DNA of 64,000 bases from positions 744,501 through 808,500 of the forward strand of contig NZ_UGTM01000001.1 of NCBI RefSeq assembly GCF_900454835.1, in the 5' to 3' direction. The DNA is from Prevotella denticola. Lineage in GTDB: Bacteria > Bacteroidota > Bacteroidia > Bacteroidales > Bacteroidaceae. Each line of letters begins with the position of its first letter. Positions within the stretch are counted from its first letter, which is position 1. The notes below the pieces were generated by a model. It searched no databases. It was not told the DNA's origin and saw only the letters and a program-made list of their open reading frames with translations. A program made the position numbers and the translations under genes. Shown piece by piece: positions 9,546-17,504 of the stretch.

Positions 9546-9554
9546 CAAGATGGT

Positions 9555-10166
9555 TCATATCTTGTTGATGTCGATGTAACCGTGCATGACGGCGTAAATC
9601 GTCAATGCCGACACGCTTCTCATGCCGAGTTTGTACATGATGTTTTTGCGATGCGTGATGACGGTCGTCAGACTGATGTTCAGCTTTTCGGCTATCTCCT
9701 TGTTGATCATTCCCTGGACAATGAGCGACAGTACTTCAATCTCCCGGTTGCTCAGAATCTTGTTCTTCAGCACCTGCGGCAGCTCCGGAAGATTACGTCC
9801 GCCTGAGTGCCCATACTGCTCTATCTTCAGAATGGCCCTGACCAGCTCGTCTTCCGGTACATTGATGCAGAAGCTGTGAAAGCCCGAAAGCTGTGCATTG
9901 GGATCCTTCGTGATGGTCAGAACGATTGTCTTGTGGATGCACTGTGAGAAGAACTGTCTGTTCTCCAGTACAATCACCTGTGCGACGAAATAATGGTAAA
10001 AGGACTCCGGATGGGCATCTTCAAAATCCTGAAACGTAGAGAATGTCTCAACGGTCATAATCGGCATGACATTCTGCAATATCTGTTTCAGGCCCAATAC
10101 GGCAAGTGTGTTGGGATCGACGATGGCCATCCTGGGGCGTTCTTTCTTTATCTCTGTATTTTCCAT
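9555..10166 (-). CDS. LuxR-type DNA-binding regulator
   Basis: A 203-residue regulator. The N-terminal 125 residues look like a divergent receiver-type domain (MAIVDPNTLAVLGLKQILQ), but the usual phosphoacceptor pattern is not clear. Residues about 135-195 form a LuxR helix-turn-helix: LSNREIEVLSLIVQGMINKEIAEKLNISLTTVITHRKNI (read in two parts, SNREIEVL and NKEIAEKLNIS...VITHRKNI). Its C-terminus (SALTIYAVMHGYIDINKI) closely resembles that of the next gene, so the two regulators are related and may bind similar sites. Target genes are unknown; the adjacent heme/iron-type locus is the obvious candidate. Confidence 0.85.
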   Translation of the reverse strand: MENTEIKKERPRMAIVDPNTLAVLGLKQILQNVMPIMTVETFSTFQDFEDAHPESFYHYFVAQVIVLENRQFFSQCIHKTIVLTITKDPNAQLSGFHSFCINVPEDELVRAILKIEQYGHSGGRNLPELPQVLKNKILSNREIEVLSLIVQGMINKEIAEKLNISLTTVITHRKNIMYKLGMRSVSALTIYAVMHGYIDINKI

Positions 10167-10233
10167 GCCTGTCAGTAAAGGTACAAATTAATATTCAGAA
10201 GCGTAGTCCGGCACTGTGGTTTTACGGCCCCCA

Positions 10234-11190
10234 TTACAGTTTTACACTGCTGATGTCTACCAGATTATTGACTATGGCATAGATGGTCAGCCCGGCCGGG
10301 GAGTGAATCTGCAGCTTGCGTGCGATGTTGCGCCGGTGGGTGATGACTGTGTTGGTCGAGATACAGAGATGGTCGGCTATCTCCTTGTTTGTCATTCCTT
10401 GTGCTACAGCCACGATGACATCCTTTTCCCGGTCGCTCAGCACCTCGTTGGAGTCAGGACTCTGCGTAATCATGTTCGTTATCTTCAGGCTGACGTCTTT
10501 CTGCTGGGTTTTCTGTTCCAGCCGGCGGATGACGGGAATGAAGATTTCCTCTTCCACCTCGGCGTGCAGTGTCAGCCATCCCTCACAGTTGTAAATATCG
10601 TATAGGGTAGCCGTCAGCCGGTTATTGTGATGGGCATCAGAGGGAAGATACTTGATGATGATGCTCTTCAGTTCCCGAAGTTTGAGGTCTGTCTGACTAT
10701 GGTGCTTCGAGTAGGTTTCAATATCATAAGCATCGCTCGCCTCCCCTTTCAGCATGGCTTCAACGTAGGGGAACACCATTTTCTCTTCATACTTCATGTG
10801 GTTACGGATGTCATGCGCATACTCGTCGAAGAGCCGGAGAATAAGGCGGGCCAGATTGTCGGTCTCGTCCAGGGCGGCTGTCAGCTCCTTGCGGATAGAG
10901 GGCAGCTCAAAATCAAGATAATAGGTATGACTTGCCTGCAGATACTGCATAAGTGTCGGGATTGAGAGGCGGTCCATGTCGTCAAAGCCTTTGTATCCAT
11001 TGATGGTGAAATTGACGACCGACAGGAATGTATAAGTATCTACATTCTGCTCGTCGCAGACTTCGCGTACCGTCTTGTCTCCGAAGCCAAGACTAATGCC
11101 GAAGCAGCCGAGACTCTGCAGCAGGTCGTAATTATCCTTGATAAGATTGATCATCTTGTCTTCAGGCTCATACATCTTCTGATTCTTCAT
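10234..11190 (-). CDS. hemerythrin-LuxR fusion regulator (ScdA/RIC-like sensor)
   Basis: A 318-residue fusion. Residues 8-60 match the ScdA_N (DUF542) segment of RIC/YtfE di-iron proteins. Residues 80-225 form a hemerythrin-like four-helix bundle with the expected ligands visible: His88, His131, Glu135, His163/164, His209 and Glu213, in the spacing of the YtfE family. Residues 250-310 are a LuxR helix-turn-helix (LSDREKDVIVAVAQGMTNKE... TVITHRRNI). The architecture suggests a one-component regulator whose di-iron centre senses oxygen, nitric oxide or iron status. It lies 67 bases upstream of the second LuxR gene in the same direction and has its own promoter (11217-11247). The domain reading is firm; the signal is inference. 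Confidence 0.88.
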   Translation of the reverse strand: MKNQKMYEPEDKMINLIKDNYDLLQSLGCFGISLGFGDKTVREVCDEQNVDTYTFLSVVNFTINGYKGFDDMDRLSIPTLMQYLQASHTYYLDFELPSIRKELTAALDETDNLARLILRLFDEYAHDIRNHMKYEEKMVFPYVEAMLKGEASDAYDIETYSKHHSQTDLKLRELKSIIIKYLPSDAHHNNRLTATLYDIYNCEGWLTLHAEVEEEIFIPVIRRLEQKTQQKDVSLKITNMITQSPDSNEVLSDREKDVIVAVAQGMTNKEIADHLCISTNTVITHRRNIARKLQIHSPAGLTIYAIVNNLVDISSVKL

Positions 11191-11216
11191 CTTGTTCTTC
11201 TTTTCAATATAGTATG

Positions 11217-11247
11217 CAAAATAACAAAAAAAAAATCAATGACACAA
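11217..11247 (-). promoter_or_regulatory. promoter of the hemerythrin-LuxR gene
   Basis: On the minus strand TTG (11245-11247), 20 bases, then TTATTTTG (11217-11224), one mismatch from TAnnTTTG. It lies 27 bases before the ATG at 11190. Confidence 0.6.
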
Positions 11248-11844
11248 TAATTATTATTAGGTATTTGATTTTTCATCCTTATTTGTTGGTAGGAGAAGGA
11301 CAACTCGAGGGGCTTATCCGTATCGGGAAGTGTTTGACAGCTGTCAGAATGGCGATTATCCAGCCGTTTCAGCCGATCGGAACCGGCCGGGATATATTCA
11401 TGTACCTGCGCCTTGCAGGCAGGTAAGGAAGTGCTGTTCTCTGATGGAGAGTGCTCTGAGAGAACGCCAGGGAAAGTTTTATGATGTTGTTTTATGTCAT
11501 ATAATAATAAGCTGTATCACAATGATTTTATTTACATATATTCATGTTCTTGTTTCAAGCTGGTCTACTTGGTTCTCAAAGCCTCACACCATGGAGGCAC
11601 ATCGCCCTGTCTGGTACGATTGTTCCCGACTGCTTGGGAACAGAATTCCCAAGTACTTGGGAACGGCGTTCCCAGCCCTTGGGACGGGCAGTCCCGACCA
11701 CTGTGTGTCAGCGTATGCCCTGCTTTTCAGAGCTGCATATATACTTCAATGCCTTCCGAAGATACCTAAATATAATGATAAAAAGGACTGAAAACAGAGA
11801 CAGAAGGCAAAAAGGAAGGCTGATAATATCAACAAAACTGGGTA
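11248..11844. other. gene-free region between the regulator and the IS element
   Basis: About 600 bases with no supported gene. It holds the 22-base-period palindromic array at 11621-11700. Overlapping short plus-strand frames across the array are not believed. Confidence 0.6.
11621..11700. repeat. 22-base-period palindromic array (GGGAAC/GTTCCC type)
   Basis: Consecutive units begin TTGGGAACAGAATTCCC, TTGGGAACGGCGTTCCC and TTGGGACGGGCAGTCCC, spaced 23 and 22 bases. Each unit is itself an imperfect palindrome. The same layout recurs at 26208-26300, 37201-37290 and 49166-49258. Confidence 0.85.
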
Positions 11845-11875
11845 TTGCCGAATACTGTATAATATTATACCTTTG
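11845..11875 (+). promoter_or_regulatory. promoter of the porin-imelysin-diheme operon, cut off by the IS
   Basis: TTG (11845-11847), 20 bases, then TACCTTTG (11868-11875). Joining the IS flanks would place this promoter some 35 bases before the porin ATG, a normal leader length. The IS now lies between them, starting about 15 bases after the expected transcription start. Confidence 0.7.
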
Positions 11876-11895
11876 CAGGTAAAATTATATAAAAT

Positions 11896-12923
11896 ACCCG
11901 TTGGCGGAATTAATTTAGTGCGTATTTAATTCTTCCGATGGGTTTGTTATTAATAAAGTTGACATATTGTAATATGGTCAGCGCACTAATTTTCCCGATT
12001 ATTCGGGCAAACAGACCATTTGTTATTTTCGCATAATTCCTGATAACCAAAAATTGATCTGTGAGTTGTGAGAAGAGAGTTTCAATCCTTTTTCTGGCTT
12101 TGGCAAAAGGGATTAATTTTGGTTTCCAATTCTTTTGGTCCAGCCTATATGGACATTCCAATCTAATGTGAGCCGTTTGGAAAAGATCGAGTTGAACATC
12201 AGCCCCTATATATCCCTTGTCGCCATAGATGTTACAGTCATGATAGACCAGCTTGACATCTTTCATATAATTGAGGTCATGCACGCTGGCCTTTGACAAG
12301 TCATAGGAGTGTATCACCCCACTTAACCCACAGAGTGCATTGAGTTTATAGCCAAAGTAATACATATTTTGAGATGCACAGAAGCCGAAATCCGGTGCTT
12401 GTGAGAAATCTCCCATTCGCCCCATCTTGCAACGCTTCCCTCTGGCAACCCTGCATACGGCTATCGGCTTGGAATCTACGAAGAATTGAGTTTCCCCACC
12501 GTCCATTTGGGCAGCGATTCTCTTTCGTATGTCTTCGCATAATCCTGCGGTATTCTTTCTACGGTCGTTGAATTGCCTGCGAGATATGAGGTTAGGTATT
12601 TTGTCTTTGTACTCCTGAAGCTTATAATCAAAAAGCCATTTTTCACTATCAATGCTCTCTGATTCCGCTGTCAAGGACAAGGCAACGACCTCCAAATCTG
12701 AAAATTTTGGCATGGGACCACGACGGGGTATATTTCCCTGCTCATTGACAAGGTTGTGAGAGAATTGCTTGCATATCTCAAGGATTTTGACGAATTTTGT
12801 GTATAAGTTGCACATACGAGGATTTGTACTTAATGGTTTTGACTTCACTAAGTTACTAAAAATCAACGATATGTGCAACTTTTTGTATATCATTATAGCT
12901 ACATTTTAATTCCGCCAACGGGT
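11896..12923 (-). mobile_element. IS982-family insertion sequence, intact, 1028 bp
   Basis: The ends are a perfect 18-base inverted repeat, ACCCGTTGGCGGAATTAA (11896-11913) and its complement (12906-12923). They are flanked by a perfect 7-base target duplication ATAAAAT (11889-11895 and 12924-12930). One transposase gene fills the element on the minus strand. Intact ends, duplication and ORF all point to a recent insertion. It landed in the 5' leader of the porin operon. Confidence 0.95.
11910..12815 (-). CDS. IS982-family transposase
   Basis: DDE-type transposase of about 301 residues from the ATG at 12815 (MCNLYTKFVKILEICK), the usual IS982 start; the frame is open to an ATG at 12893 near the IS end. 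Family blocks seen are NLISRRQFNDRRK, FVDSKPIAVC, FGYKLNALCGLSG, NIYGDKGYIGADVQ and ARKRIETLFSQLTDQF, which include the acidic catalytic positions. The stop codon lies inside the left terminal repeat. The gene is antisense to the porin operon. Confidence 0.93.
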   Translation of the reverse strand: MCNLYTKFVKILEICKQFSHNLVNEQGNIPRRGPMPKFSDLEVVALSLTAESESIDSEKWLFDYKLQEYKDKIPNLISRRQFNDRRKNTAGLCEDIRKRIAAQMDGGETQFFVDSKPIAVCRVARGKRCKMGRMGDFSQAPDFGFCASQNMYYFGYKLNALCGLSGVIHSYDLSKASVHDLNYMKDVKLVYHDCNIYGDKGYIGADVQLDLFQTAHIRLECPYRLDQKNWKPKLIPFAKARKRIETLFSQLTDQFLVIRNYAKITNGLFARIIGKISALTILQYVNFINNKPIGRIKYALN

Positions 12924-12944
12924 ATAAAATATATTAAGTTAGAG

Positions 12945-14252
12945 ATGGATAATTTTACACTTGGAGTTATTTTAGGTGCGGCACTGCTTGCAGGTACAAC
13001 TCGTATACAGGCACAGGTAAATGCCTCTGACTCTGTAATGAATCATGCCAAAGGCAATAAACTCAGTGTGGGTGGCTACGGTGAAGTGGCCTATTCACGC
13101 AATTTCTACAGCGACCATGTCAGCAGATACACGCTTGCCGACGAGCACAGGAATGACCCTTCGCACGGAAGGTTCGATATTCCTCATGCGGTTGTCTACC
13201 TTGGCTACGACTTCGGCAAGGGCTGGACAATGGGAACGGAGATAGAATTTGAACACGCCGGAACCGGTGTTTCGTACGAGAAAGAGAATGAAGAGGGAGG
13301 AGAATGGGAACAGGAAACAGAAAAAGGCGGTGAAGTGGAACTGGAACAGTTCTGGCTCCAGAAGTCATTCTGGGGAGGAAAGTTCAACATCCGCGCCGGA
13401 CACATCGTCGTGCCCGTCGGCCTGAACAATACGCACCATGAGCCTTTGAATTTCTTCACGGTCTACCGTCCCGAAGGAGAGAACACCATCCTGCCCTCCA
13501 CCTGGCATCAGACGGGTATCAGCTTCTGGGGAAAGCTGAAAGACTGGCGTTATGAGGCACAGATTCTCGCTGGTCTGAACGCCGACCATTTCACTCACGA
13601 CTACTGGATTCATAAGGGTGCGTCGTCTCCACTGGAGTTCGACGTGGCCAACAAGTATGCGCTTGCCTTGCGTATCGACAACTATTCGGTCAAAGGTCTC
13701 CGTCTTGGCCTCAGCGGTTACTGTGGCAATTCCATCGGCAACACTTATCCCAATGACGCTGCAGGGGCAAGCCAGAAGTACAAGGGGACAGTTCTGATCG
13801 GCTCGTTCGACTTCTCCTATAATGCACACAACTGGATTGTACGTGGTCAGGCAGACTATGGTTATCTCGGCGATGCTGCCCAGCTGAAGTACTTCTCTAA
13901 CCGTCGTAACAAGCTCTCTCCATATCACCATACCCCAAGTGTCAGCAAGAATGCTTTTTCGTACGGTATAGAAGCCGGTTATGATGTCTTCTCACAGATT
14001 CAGAAGCTGCGTGATGACCATCAGAAATTATATGTCTTCGGGCGTTTTGAGCAGTATAATCCTTATGCTTCCAAGACGAACAACGAGAACTACGATTATA
14101 CAGCAAAGAAGAATGTCAGCTTCGGCATCAACTATTACCCGTTGCCGCAGATTGTGGTAAAGGCTGATTACAGCTGTCGCATACTGAAAAGCCAGTACAA
14201 CAACGAGCCGAGCATAAACATCGGTATCGCTTATGCCGGCTTCTTCCTCTGA
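12945..14252 (+). CDS. outer-membrane porin-like beta-barrel protein
   Basis: A 435-residue protein with a signal peptide (cleavage likely after TRIQA) and strand-rich sequence typical of an O/P-type porin: KLSVGGYGEVAYSRNFYSD, GKGWTMGTEIEFEHAGTG, NIRAGHIVVPVGLNNTHHEP, and a C-terminal GIAYAGFFL strand ending in Phe-Leu. A Glu-rich stretch (EKENEEGGEWEQETEKGGEVELEQ, in part) lies near residue 110 and could bind metal. The frame runs back into the IS, but the real start is ATG 12945, 22 bases after the IS end. It is the first gene of an operon with the imelysin and di-heme lipoproteins, so it may be the outer-membrane channel of that system. Confidence 0.8.
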   Translation: MDNFTLGVILGAALLAGTTRIQAQVNASDSVMNHAKGNKLSVGGYGEVAYSRNFYSDHVSRYTLADEHRNDPSHGRFDIPHAVVYLGYDFGKGWTMGTEIEFEHAGTGVSYEKENEEGGEWEQETEKGGEVELEQFWLQKSFWGGKFNIRAGHIVVPVGLNNTHHEPLNFFTVYRPEGENTILPSTWHQTGISFWGKLKDWRYEAQILAGLNADHFTHDYWIHKGASSPLEFDVANKYALALRIDNYSVKGLRLGLSGYCGNSIGNTYPNDAAGASQKYKGTVLIGSFDFSYNAHNWIVRGQADYGYLGDAAQLKYFSNRRNKLSPYHHTPSVSKNAFSYGIEAGYDVFSQIQKLRDDHQKLYVFGRFEQYNPYASKTNNENYDYTAKKNVSFGINYYPLPQIVVKADYSCRILKSQYNNEPSINIGIAYAGFFL

Positions 14253-14299
14253 CCTGTCCCCAGTACGAACTCATAATTTAATCAATAACAGTATTACAA

Positions 14300-15553
14300 A
14301 TGAAAATGATCAGAAAATCAGCCCTGCTGTTTGCTGTAGCAGGCACACTCAGTTTAGGTTTTACAGCATGTTCCAGCAATGACGATCCGGGTATTTCCGA
14401 GGAAGACTATACCAACAAGCAATTCGGCAATGAGGCCATGGCTGCCTGTACGGATCTGACGACCGCTTTGACCGAGGCCAACCAGGCAATCGTATCTTCA
14501 CAGCTCAGTGCCGAACAGAAGAAAGAGCTGCAGAACATTCTGAATGCCAATGTGGATAACGTCATCTACCCCACCTACAAGGAGCTGGGAGATGATGTTG
14601 AAGCATTGCATGCTGCTCTGGGCACACTCTCCGAGAAGCAGATCAGCCAGAAGAATGTAGACGATGCCTGTGCTGCTTTCCTCAAGGCGCGTGAACAGTG
14701 GGAGAAGAGTGAAGCATTCCTCATGGGGCCCGCTTCCGACTTCTCCATCGACCCGCACATCGACTCCTGGCCGCTCAACCGCACGGCACTGCACGCCTAT
14801 TTCGGCAACCCGACTGCGGAGATCAAGGATGAGAGCATTCTGGGCTTCCACGCTCTGGAGTTCATTCTTTTCAGAAACGGTAAGCCGCGTAAGGTAGCAG
14901 AGTTCCAAGGCAATGATACTTATCCTAACTTTACCGACATCAAAGGCTCGGATGAGTTGAAGTATGCTGAAGCAGTCATCAAGGACCTGCTGAACCATGT
15001 CTATGAGCTTGAGGTTGCGTGGAATCCGACGAACGCAACTCGTCTTGCAGCTGTAAAGGCAGCCAATCTGAAATATCAGACGGAGAAAGGACTTTCATAC
15101 GGCGAGAACATGAGGTCTGCCGGTGATGCGGCCAAGAGTACATTCGCTTCGATAGATGTGGCTGTCACGCAGGTTCTTTCCGAGACGGAGGGCAGTTGCC
15201 TTGGCATTGCGAATGAGGTCGGTACCGCCAAGATTTCCAATCCGTTCCAGGCTGGCGACATCAGTTATGTAGAGTCTCCGTACAGTTACAATTCAATCAC
15301 TGACTTCCAGAACAACATCCGGAGCATTGAAAATATATGGTATGGTGGCAGAAACGGTAAGAACAGCAATGCTGCATACAGCTTCCACAAGTTCTTCCAG
15401 AGCAACAAGACAGCAGTCGGAAGGAAGGTTGAGGCTGCGATAGAGACTGCAATCCAGAAGATCGGCAGAATGCCGAAACCATTCGTCAAGTACGTCAGTA
15501 AGGTCTGGAACAAGAAGTTCGAGGACGACAACGACTTCGATGTGAAGGAATAG
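14300..15553 (+). CDS. imelysin-family lipoprotein
   Basis: A 417-residue lipoprotein: signal peptide with lipobox LGFTAC (Cys near residue 25). The body matches imelysin/IrpA-type proteins, including the GxHxxE motif in GFHALEFILFR near residue 181 and the DPHIDSWPLNR segment. Imelysins are periplasmic or surface proteins linked to iron regulation or uptake; despite the old name, peptidase activity is not established for the family. It follows the porin by 47 bases and precedes the di-heme protein by about 100 bases. Confidence 0.88.
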   Translation: MKMIRKSALLFAVAGTLSLGFTACSSNDDPGISEEDYTNKQFGNEAMAACTDLTTALTEANQAIVSSQLSAEQKKELQNILNANVDNVIYPTYKELGDDVEALHAALGTLSEKQISQKNVDDACAAFLKAREQWEKSEAFLMGPASDFSIDPHIDSWPLNRTALHAYFGNPTAEIKDESILGFHALEFILFRNGKPRKVAEFQGNDTYPNFTDIKGSDELKYAEAVIKDLLNHVYELEVAWNPTNATRLAAVKAANLKYQTEKGLSYGENMRSAGDAAKSTFASIDVAVTQVLSETEGSCLGIANEVGTAKISNPFQAGDISYVESPYSYNSITDFQNNIRSIENIWYGGRNGKNSNAAYSFHKFFQSNKTAVGRKVEAAIETAIQKIGRMPKPFVKYVSKVWNKKFEDDNDFDVKE

Positions 15554-15654
15554 AAAACTGCTCCTGGAGAGATACTACGATTGCGTTCTGCCACTGATTT
15601 TATGCGGCAGGACGCTTTCCTACATGACATCACAAAAACATTACAATAAGATTT

Positions 15655-17424
15655 ATGAAGAGAAATAATGGATGGGTATTGGCCGCCTTGGCGATGATGC
15701 CGTTACTCAACACAGCCTGTTCGGATGACACCACTACACCGGCAGATGAAGACAAACTTGCAAAGAAAGAAACGAATTTCGGCAAGAAGAACGATGTGTT
15801 CAGTGCCGAAGAGTGGTATCCGGGAGGTGAATTGGGTACGACGGAAGGAAGAGCTTATTCCGACCCGACACCGGCTGTCACGAATGTTCCTGGTATGGAA
15901 GACAGCTTCAACAGAGGTGAAAACTTCTTCGAGCGTTCCTTTACCTTGACGGACAACCCCTACCGGGGACTTGGTCCGGCATGGGTACGCAACAACTGTG
16001 AACAGTGTCATCCTTCTTACGGTCATGGAAAACGCCAGACAATCTATAACGGAAAGGCGTTCGGAAACGGTTACCTGCTGGTTATCTACCATCCGACAGC
16101 CGGTGTGGACGGTGACGGTGTGGCATACGCTGCAAACAGTTACGTAAGGCACGTGACCGGTATGCCTCAGACTAACGCCATGACGCCGTTCAAGGCACCT
16201 GTTGATGAGAGCGGCATCAATATCGAGTGGAAAACGGTTTCCGGTACGATGCCGTCAGGTATCTCTGCTACACAGTTCCCTGATGGTGAGAAATTCCAGC
16301 TGATCTATCCGGAAGTCACCATCAAGCAGGAAGCTTTCAACACTTTCCCCAAACCTGACAATTATGAAGTCAGACTGGAATCGACCATTGGATTGTATGG
16401 TACCGGACTGCTCGATGCCATTGACAAGGAGGATATGAAGGCGCAATATCAGAAAGAAGCCAAAAAGGCTGATTTGAACCCTGTCATGTGGAACAAAGCT
16501 GCTGACGACTGGGCTGCAACAGCATGGTACACGCTGGCTGACGGCACCAAGGCCATCAAGAAATTTACATACGGCATGACCCGTGCCTCATTGCAGGACG
16601 GACCGGGTGCGAATGCCATGTGGAACATTACAAATGTTACCCGGTCTGACCGTCGTTACCTCTATACCACGGATATGTGGGCAAAGGCCATGTCGATGGA
16701 CAAGGATGTCATCAGCTACATCAAGCAGAACGGTAAGCAGTCAGGCTCTATTCTGCACCCGTACTATGGCAACGGAACGGACGAGGATATCAGTAAGAAT
16801 GTAAATATGTTGCTCGGCCTCAACGCGAAGAGTGATGCCGATGCCTACAAGAAGCATTTCGTTGACAATGGACCGTTTGCTGGACAGGACGAGATGAGCA
16901 ACAAGGACTACTACGACTTCATGGTCTGGCACCGTGGCCTGGCTGTCCCGGCTGCACGTGGTCTCGACAACCCTGTCGTACAACGTGGCAAGAAAGTCTT
17001 CATGGAAATAGGCTGTACAAGCTGTCACCGTCCGTCATGGAAGACCGGAAACGACAACTACTGGGTTGACAATGCCATCAGGGATTATGCCAAGAGCATC
17101 GGTAAGAATCCGGAGACGATGCTGCCCAGGTATGCCCACCAGACCATCTGGCCCTACACGGACCTCGTCCAGCACCGCCTGTTCATGGCAAACGACATCC
17201 GTACCGGCTGGTGCCGCACGACTCCGCTATGGGGACGTGGTCTGAGTCTTGAACGTACCGGAGCGGAGGACCGTCTGCATGACTGCCGAGCACGCAACGA
17301 AATCGAAGCGATTATGTGGCATGCGTATGACAGGCGCAGCGACGCCTTCTGGGCAGCCAGCAAGTTCTATAACTTGCCGAAGGCAGACCGTGATGCAGTA
17401 GTCGCATTCCTCCGTGCCATTTAA
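15655..17424 (+). CDS. di-heme oxidoreductase-like lipoprotein (DUF1111)
   Basis: A 589-residue lipoprotein (lipobox LNTAC) with two c-type heme sites: Cys115-x2-Cys118-His119 (NNCEQCHPSYGHG) and Cys457-x2-Cys460-His461 (GCTSCHRPSW). Length and arrangement match the DUF1111 family, distant relatives of MauG and bacterial cytochrome c peroxidases. The protein is probably anchored at the periplasmic face or surface and performs redox chemistry. It needs cytochrome c maturation, which the next gene can provide. In other bacteria DUF1111 genes often accompany imelysin genes; a role in iron or heme handling is inferred. Confidence 0.87.
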   Translation: MKRNNGWVLAALAMMPLLNTACSDDTTTPADEDKLAKKETNFGKKNDVFSAEEWYPGGELGTTEGRAYSDPTPAVTNVPGMEDSFNRGENFFERSFTLTDNPYRGLGPAWVRNNCEQCHPSYGHGKRQTIYNGKAFGNGYLLVIYHPTAGVDGDGVAYAANSYVRHVTGMPQTNAMTPFKAPVDESGINIEWKTVSGTMPSGISATQFPDGEKFQLIYPEVTIKQEAFNTFPKPDNYEVRLESTIGLYGTGLLDAIDKEDMKAQYQKEAKKADLNPVMWNKAADDWAATAWYTLADGTKAIKKFTYGMTRASLQDGPGANAMWNITNVTRSDRRYLYTTDMWAKAMSMDKDVISYIKQNGKQSGSILHPYYGNGTDEDISKNVNMLLGLNAKSDADAYKKHFVDNGPFAGQDEMSNKDYYDFMVWHRGLAVPAARGLDNPVVQRGKKVFMEIGCTSCHRPSWKTGNDNYWVDNAIRDYAKSIGKNPETMLPRYAHQTIWPYTDLVQHRLFMANDIRTGWCRTTPLWGRGLSLERTGAEDRLHDCRARNEIEAIMWHAYDRRSDAFWAASKFYNLPKADRDAVVAFLRAI

Positions 17425-17437
17425 CAAGCTATACGCC

Positions 17438-17485
17438 AAAGAGAGTGCCAGAAACCGACACGGGCTTCTGACGCTCTCTTTTTCT
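17438..17485 (+). terminator. terminator after the di-heme gene
   Basis: AAAGAGAGTG-CAGAA (17438-17453) pairs with TTCTG-CGCTCTCTTT (17466-17482), followed by TTTCTATT. It separates the three-gene operon from ccsBA, which may depend on read-through or its own start. Confidence 0.8.
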
Positions 17486-17504
17486 ATTATTGTAACACAA
17501 CAAT

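Larger units (their letters stand above)
8894..9554. other. gene-free region with an orphan plus-strand transcription unit
   Basis: About 660 bases without a recognisable protein gene. It contains a good plus-strand promoter (9167-9199), a candidate small RNA (9205-9410) and two plus-strand hairpin terminators (9371-9410 and 9512-9545). A 96-residue minus-strand frame (9268-9558) crosses both hairpins and is not believed. Confidence 0.6.

Noticed and set aside
9268..9558. 96-residue minus-strand ORF
   Set aside because: It crosses two strong hairpins, overlaps the end of the LuxR gene and has no recognisable domain.
11494..11882. overlapping short plus-strand ORFs
   Set aside because: They run through a palindromic array and a promoter; codon pattern is not protein-like.
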